A stretch of DNA of 32,192 nt. Source: Candidatus Methanophagales archaeon (GTDB taxonomy: Archaea > Halobacteriota > Syntropharchaeia > Alkanophagales > Methanospirareceae). The position numbers were made by a program, and so were the translations under genes. The notes below the pieces were generated by a model. The model was not told where the DNA came from and did no database searches. It worked only from the letters and a program-made list of their open reading frames with translations. Location of the stretch: NCBI GenBank assembly GCA_030612405.1, contig JAUWNY010000005.1:1-32192 (forward strand). Reading direction: 5' to 3'. This document shows, piece by piece, positions 14,169 through 22,963 of the stretch (position 1 is its first letter; each line of letters starts with the position of its first letter).

Positions 14169-15721
14169 TATACTACCTCCCCGGCGATAGTAGGAAGTAT
14201 AATACTCCCCTCTTCTTCACCCTTATACATTACGGTTAAATCTGTTTTTATATTTCCACTTAAGTGTACTTCATCTCCTTCCCTAAATTCCCTATCAGTA
14301 ACCAGCAACACCAATTGCTTGGACATATTAGGGAGGTACTTAAGCACACGTTCTCCGTGCTTAACATCCAACCTCCCAAATGGAGTATCCATAAAAATTG
14401 GCGCTTCAACTTGGGCACATTTGTTCAGGCCCCCTACCAAAGACAATGCGACGAGCTGTTCTTCTCCTGAAGAACGCCATTCGCTCCGATTAAGAACCGT
14501 ATTTTGTTTTGTTATTATACTTAATCCATATTGGTCATTTATTTCCAGTCGATCAAAATCCTCTTTAGAACGGATCTGCTTAAATATCTCCGTTGCTGTG
14601 TTTTCTACTCTAGCTTTTTGCTCTTCTCTAAAACTAGACACGGACTTTTCGAATATGTTCCGAACTTTTTCTATAAACTCTATTTTTTTATTTAATTTTT
14701 GTAATTGATCTTTTGGAATCGAGGTTATTTGTCGATCTAATTCGTTTTTATTTTGGAGTAGTCTCAACTTCTCTTTCTCTTTTTCTTCTATTATCCCTTT
14801 TAATCTCCCAGATTCAAATTCACTCCGCCTTATTTTCATCTCCAGTTTTTTAGGCTCCTCAGCATCTACACTTCCAAGTTTAGATTGTACCTGTTCTAAT
14901 TCGGATCGTAATCGCTGAATATCATATTCAATATCAATAATTTGCTTATCTTTTTCTTTTAAATCCTTTGGAGGTATTAAAGAATTAGTCATGTTTTCTA
15001 ATGCGTTTTTACTAATCTCGAAAGACAGGTCAGGTTCTGGAATCTGAGTGAGGTGTTCAATTCTGATTTTTGTCTCTTCTAAGTCTCGTTCAAATTCGGC
15101 CAATTTTTTTGGATCCAATATAGTACCGCAATAACTGCATTTACTTTTTAATATTCCTTCCTTAAGAATCCTAGCCCGTTCTATCGCTTGTTGTTTTTGA
15201 TTATACTTCTCGAGTGATTGATTAGATTTTATTTCTAATTGTTGGATTAAGTTAGCTGCAATTGGAGCTAACACATTTTTGTACAACTCTTTGACGAGAG
15301 CACTTCTCTCATCCGTTTTTCTGCCTTTTTTATCTTCCCGATTTTTGATTTCCCCTTCTATACTTATTCTCTGATTGGCAAGATCTTGGACTTCTTTCAT
15401 ATCTGCCAATTCTCTTTTATCCGCAACAATCTCCGCATCCAGCTTACTTTTTTGGGATGCTATTTCAGCTTTTGATCTTTCAAGCTCTTCTAAATCTCCC
15501 TCAAGTATCTGCTGGAGTTCAGCTAATTCTTCCAAATCAGCACCACCGAGTTGTCTCAGAATTTTACCTCTTTCTTTTTCGAACTTCTTTTTAACAGAGT
15601 CTAAATCACTGCGGGCTGTTTTAAAATAAGGGAGACCGAGAACACACTCAATCGATTCTTTTAGCAAAGCCATAGCCCCCCTGCTATCTTCTTCTAGAAG
15701 TTCTTCGTAATCACGGAGCAT
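14168..15721 (-). CDS. DndD-like SMC/ABC ATPase, C-terminal part (frameshifted gene)
   Basis: The main piece of a Rad50/SMC-type ATPase similar to DndD. Long coiled coils (about residues 50-170 and 230-350 of this piece) flank a zinc-hook-like KCSYCG (near 195). The C-terminal half-domain has the ABC signature SSGEEQLVALSLVGGL (near 420) and Walker B APIFMDTPFG (near 445). Coding actually continues upstream to about 15843: the same frame reads EVYRNGRIVPDPEHEIQ and FYFFDGE before this ATG, so the ATG at 15721 is internal. A one-base loss near 15841-15843 separates it from the N-terminal piece at 15823-16182. Rejoined, the protein would have about 671 residues, normal for DndD. Confidence 0.85.
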   Translation of the reverse strand: MLRDYEELLEEDSRGAMALLKESIECVLGLPYFKTARSDLDSVKKKFEKERGKILRQLGGADLEELAELQQILEGDLEELERSKAEIASQKSKLDAEIVADKRELADMKEVQDLANQRISIEGEIKNREDKKGRKTDERSALVKELYKNVLAPIAANLIQQLEIKSNQSLEKYNQKQQAIERARILKEGILKSKCSYCGTILDPKKLAEFERDLEETKIRIEHLTQIPEPDLSFEISKNALENMTNSLIPPKDLKEKDKQIIDIEYDIQRLRSELEQVQSKLGSVDAEEPKKLEMKIRRSEFESGRLKGIIEEKEKEKLRLLQNKNELDRQITSIPKDQLQKLNKKIEFIEKVRNIFEKSVSSFREEQKARVENTATEIFKQIRSKEDFDRLEINDQYGLSIITKQNTVLNRSEWRSSGEEQLVALSLVGGLNKCAQVEAPIFMDTPFGRLDVKHGERVLKYLPNMSKQLVLLVTDREFREGDEVHLSGNIKTDLTVMYKGEEEGSIILPTIAGEVV

Positions 15722-15822
15722 TTCACCATCAAAAAAGTAGAATCGACTTATAGATGAAGGTAATATTCTCTGTATTTCGTGTTCTGGGTCAGGAACAATC
15801 CTTCCATTCCTATAAACCTCTA

Positions 15823-16182
15823 TTACCTTTCCTTCCTCATAAATTGGTTATGATCATTATGCCTATTTGCCTGAGTACTCCTTACTATAATCCAATCCTC
15901 TCCTTCATGGATAAAACTGATTTGGACAGTATATTTGTACATATCCTTTTTCTTGGCTGTATGATTCAGTAATGAAGTTAATCTGATTTTCTCGCCTTTC
16001 CTATCACGGACCTCACCATAGAGAGCCCATAATATTGCTCGCTGAATAGATGTTTTCCCTTGTCCAGTACCCCCTCTAATGAGATGAATGCCTATTCCAT
16101 CATTCCAAAATGAGAGTTCATGGTTTCCATAAAAAGGACCAAAATTAAGCATTTCGATTTTTTTTATTATAATGCTAATCAC
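15823..16182 (-). CDS. DndD-like SMC/ABC ATPase, N-terminal part (frameshifted gene)
   Basis: This piece holds the ATPase N-lobe: LNFGPFYGNHELSF (near residue 12) and the Walker A motif GGTGQGKTS (near 37), followed by ILWALYGEVRDRKG. It runs into a TAA after HNQFMRKER. If the plus-strand AAA at 15841-15843 were AAAA, the frame would continue as HNQFYEEGKVIEVYRNG into the C-terminal piece. The start is odd: GGAGGTGATTAGC is followed by ATT, and the GTG used for this call (16182) lies inside that ribosome-binding site. An ATT start or the ATG at residue 11 are alternatives. It overlaps the 59-aa gene upstream. Confidence 0.8.
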   Translation of the reverse strand: MISIIIKKIEMLNFGPFYGNHELSFWNDGIGIHLIRGGTGQGKTSIQRAILWALYGEVRDRKGEKIRLTSLLNHTAKKKDMYKYTVQISFIHEGEDWIIVRSTQANRHNDHNQFMRKER

Positions 16183-16354
16183 CTCCTCTCTGCTTTATTA
16201 ACTCCATGATCTGGTCTTGGCATCTCCCTCTATCAGAATCCAAAGGGTTCCTCATAACTAAAGCTAATATTTGTTCTAATAATTTTTCATCAACTTGTTC
16301 ATCCATCCCTTCATTCACCTTCTTCAACACCGAAACCATTTCCTCAAATTCCAT
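16175..16354 (-). CDS. DNA-modification-system-associated small protein, 59 aa
   Basis: A 59-residue acidic helical protein (MEFEEMVSVLKKVNEGMDEQ, then LLEQILALVMRNPLDSDRGR and IMELIKQRGGD). Small proteins of this type, with an LLxxILxL...R..I..II pattern, are known next to DndD-like ATPases and helicases in DNA-modification systems; the match here is by position and pattern. I use the ATG at 16354 because GGAGG lies 7 nt before it; a TTG two codons earlier overlaps the helicase stop. It starts 2 nt after the helicase gene and its TAG overlaps the dndD-like start region, so it is tightly embedded in the operon. Confidence 0.7.
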   Translation of the reverse strand: MEFEEMVSVLKKVNEGMDEQVDEKLLEQILALVMRNPLDSDRGRCQDQIMELIKQRGGD

Positions 16355-16356
16355 AG

Positions 16357-18579
16357 TCAATCCTCCAATATCTCTTCCGATAGAGCTATTTCATTATCTG
16401 TAATGAGATCAGCACCGTATATATTCCCTATTTTCCATAGTTCATGAGTAATTTCAGCATTATTGGCATTTTTTGCAAAGTTCCAAGCACGAGACAACTC
16501 ACTTTTTATTACAGGCATTAAGACATCCTCATCTGTTTTTTTTGGCAATACTAATGCATCAACTATAGTAGCTATTCTTTTGCCTTTAGCTTTTCTAAGT
16601 ACCCGCCCTCTCCTTTGAATGTATTGCCTAGGATTAGTAGATGATGCAAGAATCAAAGCACCATCAACTATAGGGATATCAATCCCCTCGTCAAGACAAC
16701 GAATACTTACAATAACACTCGGATGTCGCTCAAAATATTGGATAGTCCTTTCTTTCTCCGCCTCTCTCATTTTAGAATGGTAGATGAGCACTGGCAGATT
16801 ATCATGTTTTTCACGTATTGCTTCTGCTACAGAGTTCATTTGTTCTTCATCTTCACAATAGATTAGCCATCTACTTTCTGGTTGATATCGTTCTGAGATA
16901 GTTTTGCATGCACATTCGACTTTACCTTGTGCCTTCTTTAAAATTCTGGCTCTCTTAATATATAATAGTTCTAATTTTTCAACTTCTTTTGAAGCTCCTT
17001 TAGAATCCAATACAGAAGGATTATTAGCTATGTATTTTTTTATTTCCGCAGTATTTTTGTCCCATTGTTCTAGCTCTTCCTCGTTAAGATTTACAATTTC
17101 ATAATAATAATCGTACCTAGTCAAAAATTTCCCCAATATGGGTATCTCCTCGTCATCTTCCTCTGACAATTTGACCTTTCCTCCAATAGGTAAGTTATAA
17201 ACGGGTACATCTCCGAATGTAGATTGTATCACTAAATTTCCTTCATTATCGAATAATCTCTCTGGTGTGGCTGACAGTCCAAGACGTTCTTTAAAGGATA
17301 TTCTATCTAGAACTTTCCTGAATACTGGGCTACCTATTCTATGAGCTTCATCAACAATCAAGATTGGATTTTTTGCTTGGCTTAAAAACTCTATAAAATC
17401 CCCTGAGGAACCCGTGGCCATTGTAGATATTATAATCCTTGGTTTAGCGATATCCGACACAAATATCCTTTTCATGGCATACACTTTCCAATTATGTCCT
17501 CCCCCAGCTATAAGAATTGGCACTTCGGGGAAAAACTTTAATACAATATCATACCATTGCTGTAATAAGATTTTTGATGGAACAAATATAACAACAAGAC
17601 GTCCCTGCTTAATTAAATCTAAAACGGCAAACAAAGCAGTATAAGTCTTTCCCGTTCCCGTTGCCATTGAAAGCATCCCAACACAATTATTTTTTTCCCA
17701 CGCTTCAATTGCTTGGATTTGGTAGTAGAAAGGGGATAACTTCCGCCCATCAATTTCTACTTCATAGCGGGGACGTAATTTCTCTTCAGTTTGAATATGA
17801 GTGGGGTTTCTAGCCCTAGCTCCTGCTCTACAATCCTCAAGCGTTAAGTGAGATTGAAATTTCGCTAACTCTTCTCGCTCTATTTCATTAATAGGGCGAA
17901 CCTTTGTGTGTATTGTCCCGCCAGTAATGAGTTTTTTAAAATATCTAGCTTTTGTTTCTGCCTTATGTGCCTCAAAATCATTTCCCCAACTTCGATATAC
18001 ATCAAACTCCTCATCGTTTCCCCAATCCTCAATAGATCCAACAGCTCTCCGAGTTTCATTTCCAGAGCCCGAGAAGGCTATATAATTTCCAACTGAATCA
18101 TAAAACACACCCATCTTTCTATGATATATACCGCCAGGTCTGGTTGCGATATAAAGTTCCATTGAACCTTTTTCAATAAGAAGTCGTAGCATATTTAGGC
18201 AATCATACTCTTTTGGATCTTTTGACATGTCCCTTAATACATACAACAAAGTAATTTCTTGTTCCTGCTCTGACCTTTTTCCCCTTAATTCATACCCCTC
18301 TCTCGCAGCTTCTTCATCATGTTCTGGAATATCTGGTGAGCATACTAACAGAATCTTTCCGCCATGTTTGGCAAAATTTAGTAAATCTTCACCAAGTTCT
18401 CTATAGATATTTGCCCTAAAATAACCAACCGCTCTTTCATACCTTGCAGAAAGAGCTAAGCAAGGAGAATAAAAATCGGGAATTATCATATTATCTTCAG
18501 TGTTGTATTCTGGCTTAGGCTCAAATTTACTAAGATTTAATTCTGAATTCGTTAGTCCTTTATTATTTTTTTCACTCAT
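16357..18579 (-). CDS. PLD-nuclease / superfamily 2 helicase fusion
   Basis: A 740-residue protein with an N-terminal phospholipase D-type nuclease domain and a C-terminal SF2 helicase. Numbered from the upstream TTG (18588), the HKD-like motif is IYHRKMGVFYD followed by FSGSGNETRRA (residues 154-181), Walker A is MATGTGKT (308-315), the DEAH box lies in LIVDEAHRIG (near 410-419), motif III is GLSATPER (near 437), and motif VI is QYIQRRGRVLRKA (655-667). Such fusions act as restriction-type effectors in defence islands. It lies 12 nt after the DNA methyltransferase gene, or 3 nt if the TTG is used, and is followed within 2 nt by the 59-aa gene. All motor motifs are intact. The nuclease role is inferred from the motif. 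Confidence 0.92.
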   Translation of the reverse strand: MSEKNNKGLTNSELNLSKFEPKPEYNTEDNMIIPDFYSPCLALSARYERAVGYFRANIYRELGEDLLNFAKHGGKILLVCSPDIPEHDEEAAREGYELRGKRSEQEQEITLLYVLRDMSKDPKEYDCLNMLRLLIEKGSMELYIATRPGGIYHRKMGVFYDSVGNYIAFSGSGNETRRAVGSIEDWGNDEEFDVYRSWGNDFEAHKAETKARYFKKLITGGTIHTKVRPINEIEREELAKFQSHLTLEDCRAGARARNPTHIQTEEKLRPRYEVEIDGRKLSPFYYQIQAIEAWEKNNCVGMLSMATGTGKTYTALFAVLDLIKQGRLVVIFVPSKILLQQWYDIVLKFFPEVPILIAGGGHNWKVYAMKRIFVSDIAKPRIIISTMATGSSGDFIEFLSQAKNPILIVDEAHRIGSPVFRKVLDRISFKERLGLSATPERLFDNEGNLVIQSTFGDVPVYNLPIGGKVKLSEEDDEEIPILGKFLTRYDYYYEIVNLNEEELEQWDKNTAEIKKYIANNPSVLDSKGASKEVEKLELLYIKRARILKKAQGKVECACKTISERYQPESRWLIYCEDEEQMNSVAEAIREKHDNLPVLIYHSKMREAEKERTIQYFERHPSVIVSIRCLDEGIDIPIVDGALILASSTNPRQYIQRRGRVLRKAKGKRIATIVDALVLPKKTDEDVLMPVIKSELSRAWNFAKNANNAEITHELWKIGNIYGADLITDNEIALSEEILED

Positions 18580-18591
18580 ATATCCCAACTC

Positions 18592-19623
18592 TCAATTCTT
18601 AAATACTTCTGTCTCAATACCTCCTTTTACAAACCTTCCGATTGATCCCTTTGCGTACTCTTCGTTCGGCTCTATTGAAATCCATCGTCTTCCTAATCTT
18701 TCTGCAACCGCACCGGTAACGTTACTGCCCGCGAAAGGATCCATAACCCAATCGTTTCTGTCAGTGAGAAATTTCACAAAAAACGACGCTAAATCTGCAG
18801 GCATTCTCGAAGGCTGATGCTCTAAACAATTTTCTTTACAATATTCTAAATAAGAATCTGATGAACTCGTGTTGGCGGCTATAATAACATTAGGTGCGAT
18901 AGCGCCATCATTATCTCTTGAGAAGGATTGCTCACCGATAACATGTTCGGATGGTCGTCGTCCTGAGTTATATTTCCCAGTCTTCAATAATTTCTTCATA
19001 GCGGGACTATATTCTTTCAAGACTTGACGGTTGTCTGCCTTGGGCCGAGGAGATTGGCTAAACCACCAGAGTCTCGTAAACGCATCTTTCACCCGGATTC
19101 TTTCTATTGTCACCCATTGAGCCGGTGAGGGTAAACGGGCAGGGTTGTAACAAATAAACTCTTGGCAAAGGTGAAAGTTTCCCGTCTCTTTAAATTTTAG
19201 AAAGGCCTCTAAGGGGAGAGTGGAGATAGTTGGATATCCTGGGTTCCATGCATTCCCTAATTCTATAACGATTGAACCATCAGGTGCAAGAAATTCTGAA
19301 AACAAAGTTGCAAAGCTTGATAGCCATGATGCGTACTCAGATCCTTGAAGGTTCCCATACTTTTTCTTTCTGTTCAAAGGGAATGGAGGGGAGGTAAAAA
19401 TCAATTGAATTTTTCCTTTCAGATTTTTTAAGGATTGCTTACTCAAAACTTCTTCGGATAAGCCAAGATAAAACCGCCCTTTGGGTGTTGAGTAATAGAG
19501 GCTATCGTCTGATTGAGATGTATGTTTGATTTGAGGAGATTCATTCCATATTATATTCTCATTCAACTCGGTTATTAATCGCCCATTTTTACCTTCCACT
19601 TTACTCTCCCCTGTCACACTCAT
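18592..19623 (-). CDS. Beta-class DNA methyltransferase (N4-cytosine or N6-adenine)
   Basis: A site-specific amino-methyltransferase with motif order IV before I. The catalytic TSPPFPLNRKKKYGN lies near residue 80, and the SAM-binding DPFAGSNVTGAVAERLGRRW near 297, followed by ISIEPNEEYAKGSIGRF. The TSPPF form is most often seen in N4-cytosine enzymes, but N6-adenine is possible. The frame is open from a TTG at 19647; I use the ATG at 19623, though neither has a strong ribosome-binding site. A promoter-like CGAAAGTTATAAATAATG stands at 19702-19685. It is first in the operon with the helicase and DndD-like genes, so it probably marks self DNA. The recognition site is unknown. Confidence 0.88.
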   Translation of the reverse strand: MSVTGESKVEGKNGRLITELNENIIWNESPQIKHTSQSDDSLYYSTPKGRFYLGLSEEVLSKQSLKNLKGKIQLIFTSPPFPLNRKKKYGNLQGSEYASWLSSFATLFSEFLAPDGSIVIELGNAWNPGYPTISTLPLEAFLKFKETGNFHLCQEFICYNPARLPSPAQWVTIERIRVKDAFTRLWWFSQSPRPKADNRQVLKEYSPAMKKLLKTGKYNSGRRPSEHVIGEQSFSRDNDGAIAPNVIIAANTSSSDSYLEYCKENCLEHQPSRMPADLASFFVKFLTDRNDWVMDPFAGSNVTGAVAERLGRRWISIEPNEEYAKGSIGRFVKGGIETEVFKN

Positions 19624-19684
19624 ATGGCTCAATCTATCAATTATCAATCTTTTATTTACACCTATTTAAAGTTACAAAATCTCA

Positions 19685-19702
19685 CATTATTTATAACTTT
19701 CG
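19685..19702 (-). promoter_or_regulatory. BRE/TATA promoter of the DNA-modification operon
   Basis: The minus-strand sequence CGAAAGTTATAAATAATG shares its first ten bases with the mtr promoter (9808-9799) and the 24411 gene promoter (24459-24450). Transcription would start near 19668, a plausible distance from either methyltransferase start. Confidence 0.5.
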
Positions 19703-19822
19703 CCCTTCATCACCTGAAGAGCACAAACTTCTACGAGTAAGGGAGGGTATCGGTAAGGGCTGTAACCACGGCGTTATTTTTTATTTAAGAAGTAACCCTT
19801 ATTAAATTTGCCATAGCCAACC

Positions 19823-21118
19823 ATGACTAAACTACAAATTCCCTACGGCTCCAAGCTGGTAGATGTGGACATAGCAGGTAAACTGTTAGAGCACGAAGGC
19901 GGTATTGACAGAAGTAAAACCCAACCCAAAGACCTTGATGTGGAACGAATAAGACATGCCCTCCAAAACCTCATCGGCACAAAAAAGCTGCGAGAAATAG
20001 TGGACAGGAAAAAAGACGCAAAAATAGTGATTGTCGTTGATGATCATACACGAGATGCGCCTACTGTGAAAATGCTCGATGCGTTAACAGAAGAGATAGG
20101 GGAAGAGCATAAAGATAAATTACCAAGGCAGGTCACCCTACTCGTTGCTTGCGGTACGCACACAGCGCCAAATAAAGAGGACTTAAAAAGAATTCTTGGT
20201 GCGTATATGAATACGTATGCCTCGCAATTTAACCTTGAGATTCACGATTGCGATGCAAAAGACCAGGTATTTGTTGGCACGACAAGCAGAGGGACACCGG
20301 TAATGCTGAATAGAAGCTACGTAGAAGCAGATGTAAAAATCTTAACAGGAGACATAACACTGCATTATTACGCGGGGTTCGGCGGCGGAAGGAAGAGCAT
20401 CCTCCCCGGGATTTCATCACGAGAGACGATAAAGAGAAACCATGCACTTCTACTGGATGACCGTGCAAAAACGGCGAATATCGAAGATAACCCCGTGCAT
20501 CAGGATATGACAGAAGCAGCATCTTTCGCACCCCCGGATTTCGTAATAAATACGGTTGCCGACAGTTCGGGTAATCTGGTAGATGCATACGCAGGAGAGA
20601 TGAATTCTGTATTGCTTATGGGTGCGGAAGTTATGAAGAAACTATCTTCTCTTGAAACCGATTTGTTTGATGTTTTGGTGGTAAGTGCAGGTGGCTTTCC
20701 GAAGGACAGAAACCTGTATCAGGCAACAAAAGCTATCGAAAACTGTTATCGTGCAGTGGTTCCCGGCGGCACGCTAATTTTTGTCGCGGAATGTCGCGAA
20801 GGAATAGGCGACCCCTATTTTGAGGAATGGATGAATAAATATGCAACATACGAAGATACCGCAGATGCAATCAGAACGAATTTTGTACTTGGCGGGCATA
20901 AAGCGTTTTATATGAGGAAAACATTGAAAAGAGTTAATCTTGCTATTGTCTCTGAACTGGACACGCAAATGTTGAATAGATGGGGCATAACGGGATATAA
21001 GTCCCTTCGTGAAGCACTAAAAAAGGAAATAAACAATGAGCAGCTTAAAATAGGTATAGTTAAAAAAGGTTTAGATACATTATTGGTTAATGTCAGTAGC
21101 CAAGAAAAATCAGTGTAA
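19823..21118 (+). CDS. LarA-family protein (nickel-pincer racemase/epimerase type)
   Basis: A 431-residue protein of the lactate racemase LarA family. Family motifs are VVDDHTRDAP (residues 71-80), ACGTHTAPNKED (109-120), and ITLHYYAGFGGGRKSILPGI (178-197), where Lys191 corresponds to the residue that binds the nickel-pincer cofactor and His181 and a later NH pair (near 206) to the active-site histidines. The substrate in archaea is often unknown, and no larB, larC or larE lies here to make the cofactor. The ATG at 19823 follows an AT-rich promoter region. The last codons (EKSV and the stop) run into repeat R1 copy C, so the C-terminus is partly repeat-encoded. Confidence 0.85.
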   Translation: MTKLQIPYGSKLVDVDIAGKLLEHEGGIDRSKTQPKDLDVERIRHALQNLIGTKKLREIVDRKKDAKIVIVVDDHTRDAPTVKMLDALTEEIGEEHKDKLPRQVTLLVACGTHTAPNKEDLKRILGAYMNTYASQFNLEIHDCDAKDQVFVGTTSRGTPVMLNRSYVEADVKILTGDITLHYYAGFGGGRKSILPGISSRETIKRNHALLLDDRAKTANIEDNPVHQDMTEAASFAPPDFVINTVADSSGNLVDAYAGEMNSVLLMGAEVMKKLSSLETDLFDVLVVSAGGFPKDRNLYQATKAIENCYRAVVPGGTLIFVAECREGIGDPYFEEWMNKYATYEDTADAIRTNFVLGGHKAFYMRKTLKRVNLAIVSELDTQMLNRWGITGYKSLREALKKEINNEQLKIGIVKKGLDTLLVNVSSQEKSV

Positions 21119-21160
21119 ATCTGTGTCTGTGCCTTAACTTAAATAGAAGGAAATAACTTA
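21109..21160 (+). repeat. Dispersed repeat R1, copy C
   Basis: AAATCAGTGTAAATCTGTGTC followed later by TTAAATAGAAGGAA repeats the R1 pattern, with a short insertion (TGTGCCTTAAC) in the middle. It overlaps the LarA stop codon at 21116-21118 and lies about 100 nt before the ribosomal gene cluster. A TTACATAC string follows, as after copy A. Confidence 0.7.
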
Positions 21161-21263
21161 TACTTATTACATACTTATTATACAAAAATAAAGTTTGTAT
21201 AGATAGGTAGATAGATAGAGTAGGAATCTAAATTTGGAGGAAGAGAGGATAAAATAAGTGGCA

Positions 21264-21728
21264 ATGGCAAATCTTGCAAAGCAGAAGAGGATAGCCGCAG
21301 ACGTGATGAAGGTTGGCGAAGGAAAAGTATGGATAGACCCTGACCCAGAAGCTACGGCGGATATAGCAGAAGCGATAACGAGAGAAGACATTCGTGGGTT
21401 GATAGAAGAAGGAATTATAAAAAAGAAGCAGAAGAAGGGCGTAAGTAGAGGAAGAGCAAGACAAAGAGCGGCGAAAAAAGCCGTCGGACGTAGAAGGGGG
21501 CATGGGTCCCGAAAGGGTGCAAAAGGTGCAAGAAGGGGCAAGAAAAGGCAGTGGATAACCAAAATCCGGAGTTTACGCAGAAGATTAAAAGAGCTGCGGG
21601 ATGAGGAAGACCTCGATAAAACCGCATATCGTAAATTATATACTAAAGCGAAAGCAGGAGAACTAAGGAATATTGCTCATTTGAATGAGGTTGCAAAATC
21701 CGATAAGTTAATAAATTCAGCTAGGTAA
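21264..21728 (+). CDS. rpl19e: Large ribosomal subunit protein eL19
   Basis: Archaeal/eukaryotic-type ribosomal protein eL19, 154 residues. The N-terminal [20 protein letters not shown] is the family signature, followed by the very basic [20 protein letters not shown] and the C-terminal helix [21 protein letters not shown] use the ATG at 21264, giving MANLAKQKR as in homologues; a GTG at 21258 in the same frame is the alternative. It heads an eL19-uL18-uS5-uL30 block, part of the conserved archaeal spc operon. eL32, usually just upstream, is absent: the neighbour there is larA. Promoter elements probably lie in the AT-rich stretch after R1 copy C. Confidence 0.95.
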   Translation: MANLAKQKRIAADVMKVGEGKVWIDPDPEATADIAEAITREDIRGLIEEGIIKKKQKKGVSRGRARQRAAKKAVGRRRGHGSRKGAKGARRGKKRQWITKIRSLRRRLKELRDEEDLDKTAYRKLYTKAKAGELRNIAHLNEVAKSDKLINSAR

Positions 21729-21748
21729 AAATAAAGAGGAAACAAGAA

Positions 21749-22297
21749 ATGGCAAAAAGTCCAACATATCATGTCCCGTTCAGAGGGAGAAGAGAAGGGA
21801 AGACCGACTATCGAAAACGGCTAAAGTTGCTGCTCAGCGGAAAGCCACGAGTAGTGGTACGCGAAAGTAATAAATACATCAGAATACAACTTGTCCTGGG
21901 TGATAGTCCTAGTGATAGGACGGTTATCTCCACGATATCTTCTGAACTTGAAGGATACGGGTATGAGGGGGGAAAATGCAACATTTCTGCTGCGTATCTC
22001 ACGGGATTGTTATTCGGTAGAAAATCGAAGGAAGCCAGGTTTGACGAAGGTATCCTCGATATTGGGCTGCGCACACCCACTCATGGTTCTAAAGTGTACG
22101 CTGCATTGAAAGGGGTTATTGATTCAGGGATGGAGATTCCTTATGACGCTTCTGTTTTACCCCCTGATGAGCGCCTTAACGGACGGCACATCGCTGAATT
22201 CTTACACAATCCTGCTATTATTGATAATTTTAATGTGGTAAAAGAAAAGATATTAGTTATAACTTCAATACAGGAGGAGAAAACGAAAGCATCATAA
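21749..22297 (+). CDS. rpl18: Large ribosomal subunit protein uL18
   Basis: Ribosomal protein uL18, 182 residues, binding 5S rRNA. Signature segments are YHVPFRGRREGKTDYRKRLK (residues 7-26), LLSGKPRVVVRESNKYIRIQ (27-46), AYLTGLLFGRKSKEARFDEG and GLRTPTHGSKVYAALKGVID (near 111-130). It starts with ATG, 20 nt after eL19, with AAAGAGGAAAC upstream. Its TAA stop abuts the ATG of uS5 with no gap, so translation is coupled. Confidence 0.97.
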   Translation: MAKSPTYHVPFRGRREGKTDYRKRLKLLLSGKPRVVVRESNKYIRIQLVLGDSPSDRTVISTISSELEGYGYEGGKCNISAAYLTGLLFGRKSKEARFDEGILDIGLRTPTHGSKVYAALKGVIDSGMEIPYDASVLPPDERLNGRHIAEFLHNPAIIDNFNVVKEKILVITSIQEEKTKAS

Positions 22298-22933
22298 ATG
22301 AGCGGAAGAAGGAAGAGGAGGAGGGAAGAGGATGAAGAAAAATGGGTGCCATTAACACGGTTAGGTACGCTGGTGCAAAGCGGTGAAATAAAGACCATAG
22401 AAGAAGCTCTTCGGTCGAGATACCCGTTAAAAGAGCATCAAATTGTAGAAATGCTCCTCCCTGATATTTCTGATGAAGTCGTGGACATAAACATGGTGCA
22501 AAGAATGACCGATTCGGGAAGAAGAATAAAATTCAGAGTTTGCGTAATCGTAGGGAATAGGGATGGTTATCTCGGTATAGGACTGGGTAAAGACGCTCTT
22601 GTTCGTAATAGCATTACAAAAGCGATACGAGATGCGGAATTAAACTTGACGTGTATTGAGCGGGGTTGTGGGTCGTGGGAATGCGACTGTAACGAGAAGC
22701 ATTCGCTACCTTTTAAGGTGCGCGGGAAATCCGGAGCGGTCGAAATAACCTTGAAACCCGCACCAAAGGGGCTGGGTCTCGCTGCGGGGGACATTCCTAA
22801 AAAGGTTCTGGAGTTCGCAGGCGTAGAGGATGTATGGGCAAAAACAAAAGGTTCTACACGAACCACCTTTAACCTTGCGCTAGCAACCTACGATGCGCTA
22901 AGAAAAACAGCTACAATAAAAACCATTCTTTAA
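22298..22933 (+). CDS. rps5: Small ribosomal subunit protein uS5
   Basis: Ribosomal protein uS5, 211 residues. Seen are [20 protein letters not shown] (near residue 15), the double-stranded RNA-binding stretch [20 protein letters not shown] (near 71), [20 protein letters not shown] (near 144) and the C-terminal [21 protein letters not shown] cluster of cysteines ([17 protein letters not shown], near 120) is usual in archaeal uS5. It abuts uL18 and is followed by an 82-nt gap filled by an inverted copy of repeat R2 before uL30. Confidence 0.97.
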   Translation: MSGRRKRRREEDEEKWVPLTRLGTLVQSGEIKTIEEALRSRYPLKEHQIVEMLLPDISDEVVDINMVQRMTDSGRRIKFRVCVIVGNRDGYLGIGLGKDALVRNSITKAIRDAELNLTCIERGCGSWECDCNEKHSLPFKVRGKSGAVEITLKPAPKGLGLAAGDIPKKVLEFAGVEDVWAKTKGSTRTTFNLALATYDALRKTATIKTIL

Positions 22934-22963
22934 AAAGAAAGCTTGTTGAAAACTTTGCCAAAT

